Assembly: GCA_016802295.1 (NCBI GenBank)
Contig: JAESIW010000138.1
Coordinates: 3,764,592-3,828,591 of the forward strand
Direction: 5' to 3'
Origin: Brachionus rotundiformis
Taxonomy: Eukaryota; Rotifera; Eurotatoria; Ploima; Brachionidae
Length of the DNA stretch: 64,000 nucleotides
The notes beneath the pieces are model-generated. The model had not been told where the DNA came from. It saw nothing but the letters and a program-made list of their open reading frames with translations, and searched no databases. Within the stretch, counting starts at the first letter, position 1. Each line of letters opens with the position of its first letter. The position numbers and the translations under genes were made by a program. Positions 1 through 10,112 of the stretch are shown in pieces.

Positions 1-943
1 ATAATTTAAAGAAATAAAAATTAAGAGTACATAATTATTCAATAACTTAGAGAAAATTATTAGTTTGAGGTAGGTCTCTAATGATAAAAAGATTTATACT
101 TCTTTCTTTCTTTTCACAATTTCAAATTTTCATATCTTTTCATATCCAACAGACAATAAATAAATTGTTTATAAAATATGTCGATTTTATATTATTCTTT
201 TTCATATAAAATTATCACTTGATAAAATGTATCGGTAAAATTTATTTTTAAAATTCTTTGGATAAAAAAAACATGAAAAGAAATAATATCTCAAACTTCT
301 TGTGTTGAGATGTTATTTTATTGAATAGATAAATTGTTTATTTAAATTATAAAATATAAAAAAATTTAACTTTTTAACTAAACTGTAAGTTACAAATTTG
401 AGTTAAAACTGGAAGATTAAAAAAAGTTTTTGCTCTTATATTATCTTAAATAAAAAATCATTTTAGAAATTAAATAAAATTCCTTGAAAGTAATATTTGA
501 ATAATTTTGTCAATTTCTAAATAATTTAAAGAATTATTATTTCTCTAAGATGTTAAAGCAGCTTGAAAAACACTTCTTGAGTCTTCTAGTATTAATTATA
601 GCGATTTCATGGGTTTTTTCTAATATTTTTTCAGCCTTCTGTTTTTTTTAATTTTTAATGAATTTTTAATTATTTATGAAAAAATAACTTTGCTCATGAG
701 ACCAGAGTTTTATAATTTCCTGTGTCACTTGACTTGAATAATTGAGCAGCTTAAACATGATTTTTAACGGGAATACTCCATTTAACCTTATGAGCATATT
801 AAAATATGTCTCAGGACAACAGAGGTCTAATTACTTATTGCCAAATAGGCTAAAATAAAGGGAAAATAAAAATTTTAAATAATGTTAAGGTTTTTTTTTA
901 TTTAATAACAAAAAATATAAATTAAAAAGCTTCAAAAGCTTTT
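1..943. other. gene-free AT-rich stretch
   Basis: No open frame or RNA gene can be supported here. The only structure seen is a short near-perfect inverted repeat: bases 282-294 pair with 305-317 (one mismatch) around a 10-nt loop. In DNA this AT-rich such a hairpin may be chance. Confidence 0.6.
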
Positions 944-1186
944 TTACTTTACTAAACGAGTAGCCCATCTCCCAAAATGGTCGCTTGTCGTGACTCTTAA
1001 GCTTGAAGCTCTCTTATGTACAATACTGTCACGTGACTCGACATGCTGACTTTTGATTGTTTCGCCGATTATTTCATCTAGAAAGATACAAATGAGGTGA
1101 TTAAACAAAAAAATGTCACACAAAATTTTAAAAATAAAGAAAAAATCTGCATCTATTGTGTGTGTGTATAATAAAAACTTTGGCAT
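944..1186 (-). CDS. possible small gene or orphan terminal exon
   Basis: An 80-codon frame opens with ATG at 1186 and ends at 944. Its last 44 codons (1077-944) are richer in GC than the surroundings and are preceded by a good acceptor (pyrimidine-rich run ending TTTCTAG at 1084-1078). They could therefore be a terminal exon, or the second exon after a 42-bp in-frame intron beginning GTGACA. The first half is hydrophobic low-complexity sequence of the kind random AT-rich DNA gives. I recognise no family. It lies downstream of the PTBP1 gene on the same strand. It could equally be chance. Confidence 0.2.
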   Translation of the reverse strand: MPKFLLYTHTIDADFFFIFKILCDIFLFNHLICIFLDEIIGETIKSQHVESRDSIVHKRASSLRVTTSDHFGRWATRLVK

Positions 1187-1702
1187 CCTAATTTGTTGTT
1201 TGATTTGGTCTAGTATAAAATTTTCAACAAAAAAAAATTAAAAAAATAAATCTAAAAACGAAAGATAAAAGTGTTGCATAGTCATAAAAACAGAATAAGA
1301 AGAATAAGTAAAGTTGAATAAATTAGGCAAGATCGATTTGATTAAGTATTTTTATTTAAAGATAAAAGAATATTAATAAAAGCAAAAAAAGTCAAAAATT
1401 AATTAAATTTCAATGCTTATTATATGAAAAATAATGACACCAATAAGCTAAAGACGTCAACTAAATTAATCGAGTTATTTGTGTGGCTCCAAGATTCAAA
1501 CAACAAACGAAAAGAGAAAAAAAAACCATTGTCTCTAAAAATCCAAAACTCATTATTATTGAGTAAAATAACAACAAAATTTACAATCAAAAATAATATT
1601 TTTTTTTGTTTAATTTAAATTTTTAAACCCAAATAAGATCAAAACAGATTTCGTATTGACTGTGGCCAACTGCCAAAAACTGTTATCTTTGCTTAAAATA
1701 AA
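1187..1702. other. gene-free AT-rich stretch
   Basis: Poly-A/T-rich DNA on the 3' side of the PTBP1 gene. A 64-codon plus-strand frame at 1424-1618 is lysine/asparagine-rich and has no recognisable domain, so I do not call it. Confidence 0.55.
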
Positions 1703-3433
1703 TTAGATAGTCGCCTTGCTAAAAGTGACCCTCAGGTGCATATTGTCAGCTAATTGATAGTTATGAGTCAAGATAAGAGCGTGTGTGGCCTCTTCGATGC
1801 TGCTCATTTGACAAAGGGCCATTTTACGGTCTTTCTGAAAGAATTTGAAACCCTTAATGGTGCCGTATCGGCCAAAGATATCCTTTAGCTGCTGCTCGGT
1901 CACGTTCTGGGGTATGTTAGACAAGTGGAGAGTGGCCGAAGGCGGAAATATGTTGTTGAAATTTTTCGAGCCGGGCTTTTTGAATCTGTGCAAAGGCGAA
2001 TTGGAAAAGTCTTTGGTTAGACCGGCGTCTGGCTGGCCGTCCTTGGGCATCTGAACGGTCAAGTGCTTGGAAGGAAAGACCCTAATTTGCTTGTTCCACA
2101 ATTTGATGCGGTCCAGATTGGCCAGGGCCGTGCTTGCCTGCTGGCCGTTCGAGAAGTTAATCAACGCGCTGTCCTTTTTGTTGAAGAGTATTTTAACTCG
2201 GACCACGTCGCCGTACACCCCGAACAGAGTGAACAGAGCGTCCGGGTTGACGAATTCCTCGTTTAGATTGGACACAAGCAGCACGGGAGTGCCGTACTGG
2301 CTTTGATTTGGCATTTGTTGGCCCTGTTGGTACTGGTTCATCTGATTTTGCTGTGATTGCGGCATCATGTTGCCCATTTGGCCAAAATTGAACCCGCCCT
2401 GGAAGCCCATGTTCTGTCCGGAGGAGTTCTGAGCGCCGAACGGCATTTGGTTGGCCGCGGCTTGCACTGCCTGCATGAAATTGGGCGGCGCTCCGATTAT
2501 TGACTGATTGCCGTACGGGTTCATTTGATTGCCGTTCATGGCGTACTGTGTCACATCGTTTGGTCCTCCCTGCATGCCCTCGCCGGTCGGCAGCAGCAGA
2601 TTGGTGAAGTCTCGGCTCTTGTCGTTGTTGAATCGGACCTCTAGGCTAGTCAGCTTGGAGAATTCGATTTGTAGAGTGCAACAGCCGTTGTATATGTTCT
2701 GACCTTGTAGGGCTTGTTTGGCGTTCTGTGCCGATTGACAGTCCTTCATTTGAATGAGAGCTTGAAATTTGTCGTTCTTGGTAAATGTGATTATTTTGAG
2801 CAATTGACCAAATTTGGAAAATATCTGATTTAGTACGTCTAGTGTGACTGGATAGATCATGTTTAGAATGGTCGCTCGGAGTACTGTGTTCTTGCCGCCT
2901 TGTTTGGCCACGTGCCACAAGGCGAGCGCTTCGCTGAGCGCCGATTTGGCCGCCAGATTGTTCGAGTTGTTCGGATCGGTGTTCAATTCTTGATGATTGG
3001 AAAATTGGACAAAAATTTTCTTACCATTAAACGTGCTAGTGGTCTGATTGAAGTGGGTGACCATTTGTTGAGCGTCGTTGAGGCTCTCGAACTCGAGAAA
3101 GGCCTGGTTTTTGCTGCGCAAGAAGAGCACATTTTTGAGCATGCCAAAAGCCAGCCCAAGGAACAGAACCTCGCTTTCGCTCAGCTGCTGCGGTATGTTG
3201 CGCAAGTGCAGCACTCGGGACATCTCCTGCTTGGGCTGGGTGTCCAAGCGGGACTTTTTGACGTCCTGGCTGGCGTTCGGGTCCATCGGTGTCTGCTGCA
3301 TGTACTCGCCCAAGTCTTGCTTAATCGGGATCATTTGCGAGCCGTTCTGTGACATGCCGTAGCCGGGCCCGTTCATTGCTATGTGTCCGGCTGCGTATAT
3401 TTCTTGTATGTTGCGTTTAAGACCAGAAGCCAT
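1703..3433 (-). CDS. PTBP1: polypyrimidine tract-binding protein, four RRMs, intronless
   Basis: This 576-aa protein is a PTB-family splicing regulator. The family binds CU-rich RNA in the nucleus and controls alternative exons and mRNA stability. Four RNA recognition motifs lie at about residues 73-146, 184-260, 383-456 and 499-573. The 2-3 linker (about 285-380) is rich in Gln, Asn, Met and Gly. The segment before RRM4 (NSPLHRFKKPGSKN, 478-491) is a PTB-family signature and fixes the identity. The N-terminus MASGLKR is compatible with a genuine start. The coding sequence is one uninterrupted exon and is much richer in GC, with GC-ending codons, than every other gene here. All other conserved genes are in short exons or have AT-rich codons. 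A retrocopy, or strong codon selection on a highly expressed gene, would explain this. Non-coding 5' exons upstream of 3433 are possible. Family assignment is near certain; PTBP1 versus PTBP2/3 is not resolvable. Confidence 0.95.
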   Translation of the reverse strand: MASGLKRNIQEIYAAGHIAMNGPGYGMSQNGSQMIPIKQDLGEYMQQTPMDPNASQDVKKSRLDTQPKQEMSRVLHLRNIPQQLSESEVLFLGLAFGMLKNVLFLRSKNQAFLEFESLNDAQQMVTHFNQTTSTFNGKKIFVQFSNHQELNTDPNNSNNLAAKSALSEALALWHVAKQGGKNTVLRATILNMIYPVTLDVLNQIFSKFGQLLKIITFTKNDKFQALIQMKDCQSAQNAKQALQGQNIYNGCCTLQIEFSKLTSLEVRFNNDKSRDFTNLLLPTGEGMQGGPNDVTQYAMNGNQMNPYGNQSIIGAPPNFMQAVQAAANQMPFGAQNSSGQNMGFQGGFNFGQMGNMMPQSQQNQMNQYQQGQQMPNQSQYGTPVLLVSNLNEEFVNPDALFTLFGVYGDVVRVKILFNKKDSALINFSNGQQASTALANLDRIKLWNKQIRVFPSKHLTVQMPKDGQPDAGLTKDFSNSPLHRFKKPGSKNFNNIFPPSATLHLSNIPQNVTEQQLKDIFGRYGTIKGFKFFQKDRKMALCQMSSIEEATHALILTHNYQLADNMHLRVTFSKATI

Positions 3434-4363
3434 GATTGGAAAAAAGTGAAAAAAAGAGTCGAAAATCGAAAATTTAGATTTAAAGAAACTCTGTTATTTT
3501 GAAAATAGAAAAAAAATATATTAGAAATTTTCCAAATTAAAATTTACTATTCTGGTAAGTTAACATAGTTATGTGACATGTTAGTCCGGTTAAGTGCTAT
3601 TTATATACTTGAAAAGTACACACCGGGCTATGAAGCAAATTTTGCCAGAAAATGAAATTTATAAACTTAAATGTATTAAGAGATTTTACTTGTTTCTAGT
3701 ACATAGAGAAAAGACTGTATAGCAGAGGCACGAGAACACGCCGCCATAAATAATGTAGTCGAAAGTGCGGCGCCCCCCAGGACCGAGGTCTCTGGCTCAG
3801 ATTGGAAAAGATTTCACTCGGTTTGAGAAATTATTCGGCTATGAGATGCTAATTAGGAGCATAGAACAAAATGGACTCTCTGAAAGATGTTCCGAATAAA
3901 TTAAACTTGGACGGATATGACCATTTTTTTGTCTTATTAGTTAAACTCGAGCTTAATCTTTAGTCTTATGAAAACAGTTGATTCAGATATGAAAATTTAC
4001 TTTTATTTTTAAATAATATTTTATTTTATTTGATAATTTATCAAAAATATTTTTTCTGAATAGATATAAAAAAACCTAATTTAACTGGTCCTGCGAATAA
4101 AATAGGATTGCCTTAACAGCATCACTAATTAATAGTATTTAATACTTAAAAGCGTAATTGTCAAATAATTAGTGTTTTAGCTATCTTTAAAATAAAAATA
4201 AAATTTGTTATTTGTTTTTGTCAAATGACTTGTTAATTTAGTTAAAAATTTATTTATTTTTTTAAATAAATCTTAACTTAACGGAGAAATGAGCGGTACC
4301 AATAAAAGTTACTGCTGGAGCATTGTTTGAATCCATTGATTGAATTCAAACAGTCATTCCCAT
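3434..4363. other. upstream region of PTBP1 with a GC-rich island
   Basis: No coding frame. The stretch holds the presumed promoter and 5' UTR of the minus-strand PTBP1 gene. Bases about 3724-3806 are strikingly GC-rich for this genome. They contain a possible 6-bp GC stem (3739-3744 with 3767-3772) and a run of six C at 3773-3778. The rest is ordinary AT-rich DNA. Confidence 0.5.
3724..3806. promoter_or_regulatory. GC-rich patch, candidate PTBP1 promoter/5' exon or small structured RNA
   Basis: An isolated block of high GC content lies about 290 bp upstream of the PTBP1 start. It contains CGCCGC and GCGGCG as an inverted pair around a 22-nt loop and a C-run. I compared it mentally with U1, U2, U4, U5, U12, 5S and tRNA and found no convincing match. 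The likeliest roles are a promoter or 5' UTR exon of the GC-rich PTBP1 gene. A structured RNA gene cannot be excluded. Confidence 0.3.
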
Positions 4364-5110
4364 TCATATGGGCTCTTTCGTGATTGTTGACCTCCATTTT
4401 TCTGGTCTGGTCGTCTGACCTTTCTTCTTCCTTGCGGTGTTCATTGAAGAGCATTTTTTCATTCTAAGTACATGGGCAAGCCACCACTGTCTTTTATTCT
4501 TGATACATTGACTCAGTGGCTCTGACTTTGTTCTCCTGCATGGCTCGTCGTTTGACAATGTTTCAAGCCATTGTATCTCAGGAATCCTTATCAGGCTACC
4601 AGTGTGTTTAGGTTTTTTCTATCATACTCAGATACTCTCAAGCATTCGCTTTCGTACATCAGTGTATCTTTTACTATGTTGAAGAATTTTGTGTATCAAT
4701 TTTTGTTTCCTTGCTGTAGCATCAAGAAAGGTTTGAGTCTGGCAAATGCTTTTTTCGCTTTTGTAAGCTTATTCTAAGTGTCTTTAAGTGTTCCTATTAG
4801 TTCACCTATCATGCTTCCTTAGTATGTGAATTAGCCCACTATTACAATGTTTGTACCATCTATGGTAATCGGAGTATCCAATTAGGTGTTTATGCTGATA
4901 ACTTTCGTTTTGATACCATTTATCTCGAGTCTTGTCCACCAAATTCTGCATTTGTATATGCATGTCCATTTCTCTAGTCGTTATTAGCACCAAATCATCT
5001 TCGAAGTGTATATCTTCAAGCTTTGTTGTTAAGTTCCAATGTTTACCTCTCAGGGATGAGCTAGTTTTCCTTACCGAAAAATCAATCACTTCAAATTGGA
5101 AAGAGAACAC
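4364..5110 (-). mobile_element. decayed non-LTR retrotransposon (RTE/jockey-like RT, 3' end)
   Basis: Read on the minus strand, the block starts with a reverse-transcriptase palm remnant in which the catalytic box reads FEDD rather than FADD (about 5000-4985). It continues, with frame changes and stops, through the post-palm pattern T-I-x-G-T-N, S-F-T-Y-type block and a Y-E-S-E-C-L-R-V block. It finishes with the conserved LINE C-terminal motif WWLAHVLRM (4486-4460) and a basic tail with TTRPEKW. These are the hallmarks of the RT C-terminus of RTE/jockey-clade LINEs. At least three frames are needed to follow it, so it is a dead 5'-truncated copy. Two smaller scraps of what looks like the same family occur at 38.3 and 59.9 kb. 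Confidence 0.75.
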
Positions 5111-6454
5111 TTAATTAACTCCTGTACACAATTTGAAGCTTTCAGATTATCCAAAGACAAATTATTATATCTAAATATATATTTCGACGAGCCATCTAAT
5201 CACGCACCATACTACTAATAGAAATAATTAAGAAATAAACTAGTTAATAAAGAATAGGACTATATTTAATGTATGAGTATTTTTTTGGCCATTATCTAAA
5301 ATTATTATTTCCTTAGTATGAAAAAAAACATTAAAAGAATATTAAAAATATAAAAATTTCCTGTGAATTCGGATAACAATAAACATTGTATACTATTATT
5401 ATTATTTATTTAAATTCGATGATTTTTTGAATGATAAAAATAAAAGCAGAGCGTAATATCTTCTGTACAAATCAAAAATCAATAATAACTGACCTTTTAA
5501 AAATATAATTTATTCTATTAAATTTTTAAATCTTGATTTAGAAAAGGTGGACAATTGTTCTTAACAATTAAAAATAAATATGTAATTGACTTACTTTTAT
5601 TTCATAAACTATGAATTAGAAAAGAATATGTTCAAAGATGAAATTAATTCTATAATGGTAAATAATTCTCAACTTTGCCAAGTTACCGTATTATTTATTT
5701 ACCAATGAATTTTGTTTAATTAATTTTTTGTTCAGATTTATTATATTCGATTTAAAGTATTTGATCTTTAATTTTAGCTTTTATTTTCAGTTTAGAGCAT
5801 AATTTAAGACAGATAATCAAAACTAAAAAAAATTGATTTTGATTTTGATAAAGTGGTTCGTAAAATTTATCTTTATTTTTACAAATAAATTTTTAAAATA
5901 AGTTTCTAGTTCAAAAACTTGATTAAAATTTTTAGAGCTTTACAATCCAAAAAAAAATTAAAGCCATAATTTTAAAGAAAAACGTAGGAATTTGTTTATT
6001 TTTATTCAAATATTTAAAAACTGTAAAATTCAATCATTTTATTCCATGTACCATTTTTTTTTAATTTTTAGAATAAAAATCATTTCTATAAACGGAAATT
6101 TCGTCAAATAAAAATATTAATCAAAAAATTTTTTTATTGCTTGTTGAAAATAGCTTTTATTTTTTGACTAAATCTGTTTCCTGAAACAAAAATGGTATAA
6201 TTCTAAAAAATAGCTTAAATATATTAAATTTGTTTTCTAAAGAAAAATGACTTTTTAATTACTTAACTTCAGGCAAATCAAAGAAGAAAAATTAAAAAAA
6301 AACGCAATTAAACAAAGTACTATTGTATTTTTAAAACATTCAAAGATATAGGAAAAAGCTTCCATAGAAACTATAGTTTTTTTTAAATTTCTTAAGATTC
6401 CAGTTGTTTTAACTTTGATATCATAGAACATTCAATATTTTACTCAGAATTATC
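5111..6454. other. gene-free AT-rich stretch
   Basis: Long poly-A/T-rich intergenic DNA with no frame longer than chance and no repeat I could match elsewhere in the window. Its 3' end should hold the promoter of the ERICH6-like gene, but no convincing element stands out. Confidence 0.55.
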
Positions 6455-8961
6455 ATGTCATTTAGTGAAATTTCAAATGAGATCGACACTTTATCTATTA
6501 GTTCTCAATCATCCCAATCTTTGCCTAAAGGTTTTAGTTTTTTTTTATTTAATAAATTAATAAATTTTTATTAAAAAAAGTTGATTTAACTTTGATTAAA
6601 ACACTGTCTAATGAATCAGCCTGGCGAAAAAAAAGCTTTACATTCGAAAATCACAATAGAAGCTTTGACTTATCAAACGATGATCATTTATCTGTGGATC
6701 AAACTTCTGGTATTTAATAAAAATTAAAATATTAATTTAATTACATTGCTTTAGAAAGTGATGAAGATACCGGCAGTTTTACGGAATTTAAAAAGGAAGG
6801 AGTTGAGATTGGTCTTCCAAAAATTTTAAAATACACTAACAAAATAAGTCGGGTCGGGTCCAGATTGTCCTATGACCAATTAATGGAGAATAACAATGAA
6901 ATTATGCTACAGACACAAAATTTTTTCAAACTAAGTCTAAATGAATATCTCAAAGGAGGAATCATTTGCCAATTTTGCCAAAAATACACTTATAATTGGA
7001 AAGATTTTATTGTATTTTTTGTTTCTATTATTTTTATTAAAAATAATTTTATCTAAATTCTAGTATTGTTGTTCGGAGTATAAAATATATGTAGAGGGTT
7101 TGATTGAGCATAATCGCTTTCAAGAACAGCGACGTAATAATCTAACTATTGACAATTTTAGATCAGCTGCTTATTTGGAAGAGATCAAAAAGAAAAGATC
7201 ACTTATTCAAAAGCAGATAAAGGAAATAAAGTAAAATTAATTTCTAAATAATTTTTGTTTATAGTTTTAAAAATTTGTTTCTTAAGACGATTTGAAAAAA
7301 ATTTTATCAAAACAAAATTGAAAATTAAGTTTGATAAGCCCATTCGATATAATAAAGTAGTTAAAAAACAATCTATCAAACCAAACGAATCGGCTACCAT
7401 CGTGACAATAAATAAAAGTATTTTTTTTCAAAATAATAGTTAAACGATATTTAAAATCATAGATAAAAAATAATTTTATTTTTAATTAATAAAATGTTAT
7501 TTTATTAATTAACATTAAAGCCAAAAAATATAAGATATTACTAACAATTGCTAAATTGGTTTTAGATTCTGACAGAGAAAATGATACTGTATTGGAAGCA
7601 TCAGAAAAAAGTTCCAATATTGGGCAGCAGATTTCAAATGTGGTCAGCGTTAAATCATTTGAAGAAAAAGCCAGAGATAAAATCAATTATTCTTTATCAA
7701 ATAGAGAATTTATTGATCAAGGTATTTTTAATAATTGTAAATTATTTTTATATAACGAAATTATTTAAAGGATGGACCGTTTTATGCAACAATATACCTA
7801 AAAAATTTGATATTGATGAAGAACCTCAATCTGAGAAGTCAAGAAATGTTTCTGTCTTTGATTTGATTGAAAAAATAGTAAACAATATTTTTCAATAATT
7901 CCTGATATATTTGAATAATTAAGCCAATGCAATTTGTAAAAGCAAGCTCTAAATATTATAATAATGGGAATCTTTTTGAACTAATGCTGTCTGATCAAAC
8001 TGGAACCATCTATTATCCAAATGGTAAATGGTTATAACTTATTTTTCAAGAAATGAATATATAAATTTTTAAAGGCAATATTGCAGTAGTAATATCTGTT
8101 TTCGGTGATTTTAGATCATTTTTAGCCTTTGATGACCAAGATAAGAATTCAATTCCTTTAGCATATTTTGATTCAAACGGAAATGGTTTTTGCAATTATT
8201 GTAGTGGAAAGTTAAGGTTTGTAAATGGTCAAGTTTAGATAACCTCTTTTCAATTTGAAATTGTTCATTAACTAATTTAATTTTAAAGATACCAATTAAA
8301 TTATTATGGAGGAATAAATTTCGATGAAGATGGTGCTCGCATTCGAAGATGGCTTTGGCCATCCGAATCTAAAAAGAACACATTTCGTCCTATCATATCA
8401 AGACTTAATAATTGTATGAGCATAAAAATGTTCAATAGAGAGAAGATTGTATTTAGCTTCAGATCTAAACAATCGAGCTGTAAATTTATTTTGAGTACCA
8501 AAACTGATAATCCAAGAGTAAGATAAGATAAAAACTTGAAATTTAAAAGAACAAGTAAATCTTTTAATTTTAAAGAGTCTGAAAAAATTTGATTATCTAA
8601 TGAACAACTCGAATGATCTCACATGTAAAAAATTAAAAGAAAAAGCCGAGTAAAGCTTGACTTAATTATAAACTATTAAAATTATTAAAATTAAAATTTA
8701 AAATATTCAAGTTTGCTGCTTAAAATATTGACCAAAGGCTTTACAAGCAATTTGGATGAAGAAAAAGTAAAAAATCTTTCAAATAATGAAGATGATTCAA
8801 TTTATGTCAATTTACCAAAAATCAAAAATCCAAAACCAGCATCAGTTGTATCTCGTATTTCATTTAACCATTCTTCTATTATATCGACAGAAAGAGACAA
8901 ATTATCTCTTATTTCGTCCAAAAAAAGCTCTATTAATTTTAATTATCAGACAATCAAATAA
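6455..8961 (+). CDS. ERICH6: ERICH6/FAM194-domain protein, 12 exons
   Basis: Exons traced: 6455-6530, 6581-6709, 6755-7011, 7064-7230, 7287-7417, 7566-7721, 7771-7877, 7924-8023, 8075-8216, 8289-8517, 8576-8649, 8712-8961. Every junction is GT-AG and the frame is unbroken, giving 605 aa. The N-terminal part is Ser/Asp/Glu-rich. A Cys cluster near residues 141-156 (CQFC then CC) resembles a small zinc site. The region from about residue 342 to 500 is the FAM194 C-terminal domain, marked by TIYYPNGNIAV, a GFCNYCSGKL repeat-like strand and GINFDEDGARIRRWLW. The tail after 500 is Lys/Ser-rich. ERICH6 proteins are poorly characterised; in vertebrates they are associated with testis and ciliated tissue, so a ciliary or sperm role is inference only. 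Introns are 44-148 bp. The acceptor of exon 5 was placed at 7286 because the nearer AG at 7264 gives a stop. Confidence 0.85.
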
Positions 8962-9210
8962 TTTAATCCATTAAAAATAAAAATAATAAAATTTATAAAA
9001 TAATAAATAATACAATTTTTAATAAATGAAAAAAAAATGACTACAGATGGCAAGTGCTGGGATTAATCTTAGCTTGCATATAATCAAAAAAAAAGCTGCC
9101 CAGCAAATAATATTTTCTAACCCAGAATTTAATCATACCTAAGACAAATCACGTTTCTAGGCTAGGCCAAATCTAAAAATACTAAAAAAGTTTAATTAAT
9201 TAATATGGCT
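8962..9210. other. intergenic spacer between ERICH6 and sHSP
   Basis: Short spacer holding the 3' end of the ERICH6 gene (AATAAA-like hexamers near 8985-9003) and the distal promoter of the heat-shock gene. No coding potential. Confidence 0.5.
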
Positions 9211-9256
9211 TTCTAGATATTTCGAAAAAACCAGCCCTCTAATTTTGCTATAAATA
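9211..9256 (+). promoter_or_regulatory. heat-shock element-like site plus TATA box of the sHSP gene
   Basis: Bases 9211-9223 read TTCtaGATatTTC. That is three alternating NTTCN/NGAAN units in the spacing bound by trimeric HSF1, with one mismatch in the middle unit, and a fourth GAA (9224-9226) follows directly. A TATA box, TATAAATA, lies at 9249-9256, 44 bp before the ATG. The order HSE, TATA, short leader, intronless reading frame is the classic layout of an inducible small heat-shock gene. The pattern is seen directly; binding is inferred. Confidence 0.55.
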
Positions 9257-9299
9257 AAAAATAAAATCGATATAAAATAATTTAGAAAAAAATTTAAAT

Positions 9300-10112
9300 A
9301 TGTCTATGCTGAAACATCAATATTTTCCGCGTTCAATGTTCGAGACAAATTGGCCCGAAGAAGGTCAGAAAACTGATCCATTGATGCTTGATATGTTCGA
9401 TCCATATGACGAGATTGATAGATCTATTGCCAGAAATTTACATTGGATCAACCGACCCAAATTTCTTTCCGATATTCCAGAACCTCCTAGAGTTCCACAA
9501 AAATTCAGAGTTACGCTAGATTGTCTTGGTTTTGATCCAGAAACAATCAAAACTGAATTCAAAGAGAAAAACTTGATTGTAACCGGCGGCGAAGGCAGAA
9601 TTGACTTGGGTAATGGTGACTTTATTCATAAAGAATTCAGACGAACTTATGATATTCCAGAAAATGCAGAAACCAACAAGCTAGCAAGTTTTGTGACATC
9701 ATTAGGAAATTTGGTCATTGAAATCCCTTTGAAAAGTGAACTTAAAAAAGCTATTAAAGGAAAACACGAAATGGTGCCCAAAATAATAGAAGATAATAGG
9801 GGAAATAAAACAGTTCAGTTGTTTGCTTCTTTACCACACGGTATTGATCCAACCAACATCAAAGTAACTTGTAAAGATAATGACTTAATCGTAAGAGGAG
9901 AACAAATAAAACAATCAAAAGATGATTATTCTAAGATTCACATTTACAAACGGTGCAAACTTCCTGAAAATACTGATTATGATAACTTGAAATGCATGCT
10001 GGAAAAGGATCAATTGTCGATAACTGCACCAATTGAACAAGGACATTCTAAGGAAAAAAGAACCATTCCAATAGAATTTAATGGATCAAATAAACGAATA
10101 AAACATGGTTAA
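9300..10112 (+). CDS. small heat-shock protein with two alpha-crystallin domains
   Basis: A 270-aa intronless chaperone of the HSP20 family, which holds unfolding proteins in an ATP-independent way. It carries two alpha-crystallin domains in tandem: residues about 68-144 (ending GNLVIEIPL, the canonical G-x-L strand) and 170-246 (KDQLSITAPI in the same position). The N-terminal 60 residues are Asp/Pro-rich with an aromatic cluster, and the C-terminus is basic (NKRIKHG). Ordinary metazoan sHSPs have one such domain. Tandem-domain forms are best known from flatworms, and the family also appears in other invertebrates. The second domain has the shorter, more degenerate strand set. Lack of introns fits a gene that must be expressed during heat shock, when splicing fails. 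A heat-shock-element-like site and TATA box precede it; AATAAA follows at 10141. The next ATG is at codon 3; I chose the first. Confidence 0.92.
   Translation: MSMLKHQYFPRSMFETNWPEEGQKTDPLMLDMFDPYDEIDRSIARNLHWINRPKFLSDIPEPPRVPQKFRVTLDCLGFDPETIKTEFKEKNLIVTGGEGRIDLGNGDFIHKEFRRTYDIPENAETNKLASFVTSLGNLVIEIPLKSELKKAIKGKHEMVPKIIEDNRGNKTVQLFASLPHGIDPTNIKVTCKDNDLIVRGEQIKQSKDDYSKIHIYKRCKLPENTDYDNLKCMLEKDQLSITAPIEQGHSKEKRTIPIEFNGSNKRIKHG

Noticed and set aside
1845..3362. Several plus-strand and one minus-strand open frames of 67-150 codons across the PTBP1 locus
   Set aside because: They are out-of-frame or antisense reads of the GC-rich PTBP1 exon, whose low stop-codon density keeps other frames open. 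None has a recognisable domain.
3724..3806. A spliceosomal snRNA or 5S rRNA gene
   Set aside because: Comparison with remembered U1, U2, U4, U5, U12 and 5S consensus features gave only scattered short matches. There was no Sm site in the right context and no diagnostic 5' end.
7255..7443. Exon 5 of ERICH6 starting at the AG at 7264
   Set aside because: With the preceding donor at 7231 this acceptor puts a TGA in frame within a few codons. The AG at 7286, after a pyrimidine-rich stretch, keeps the frame.
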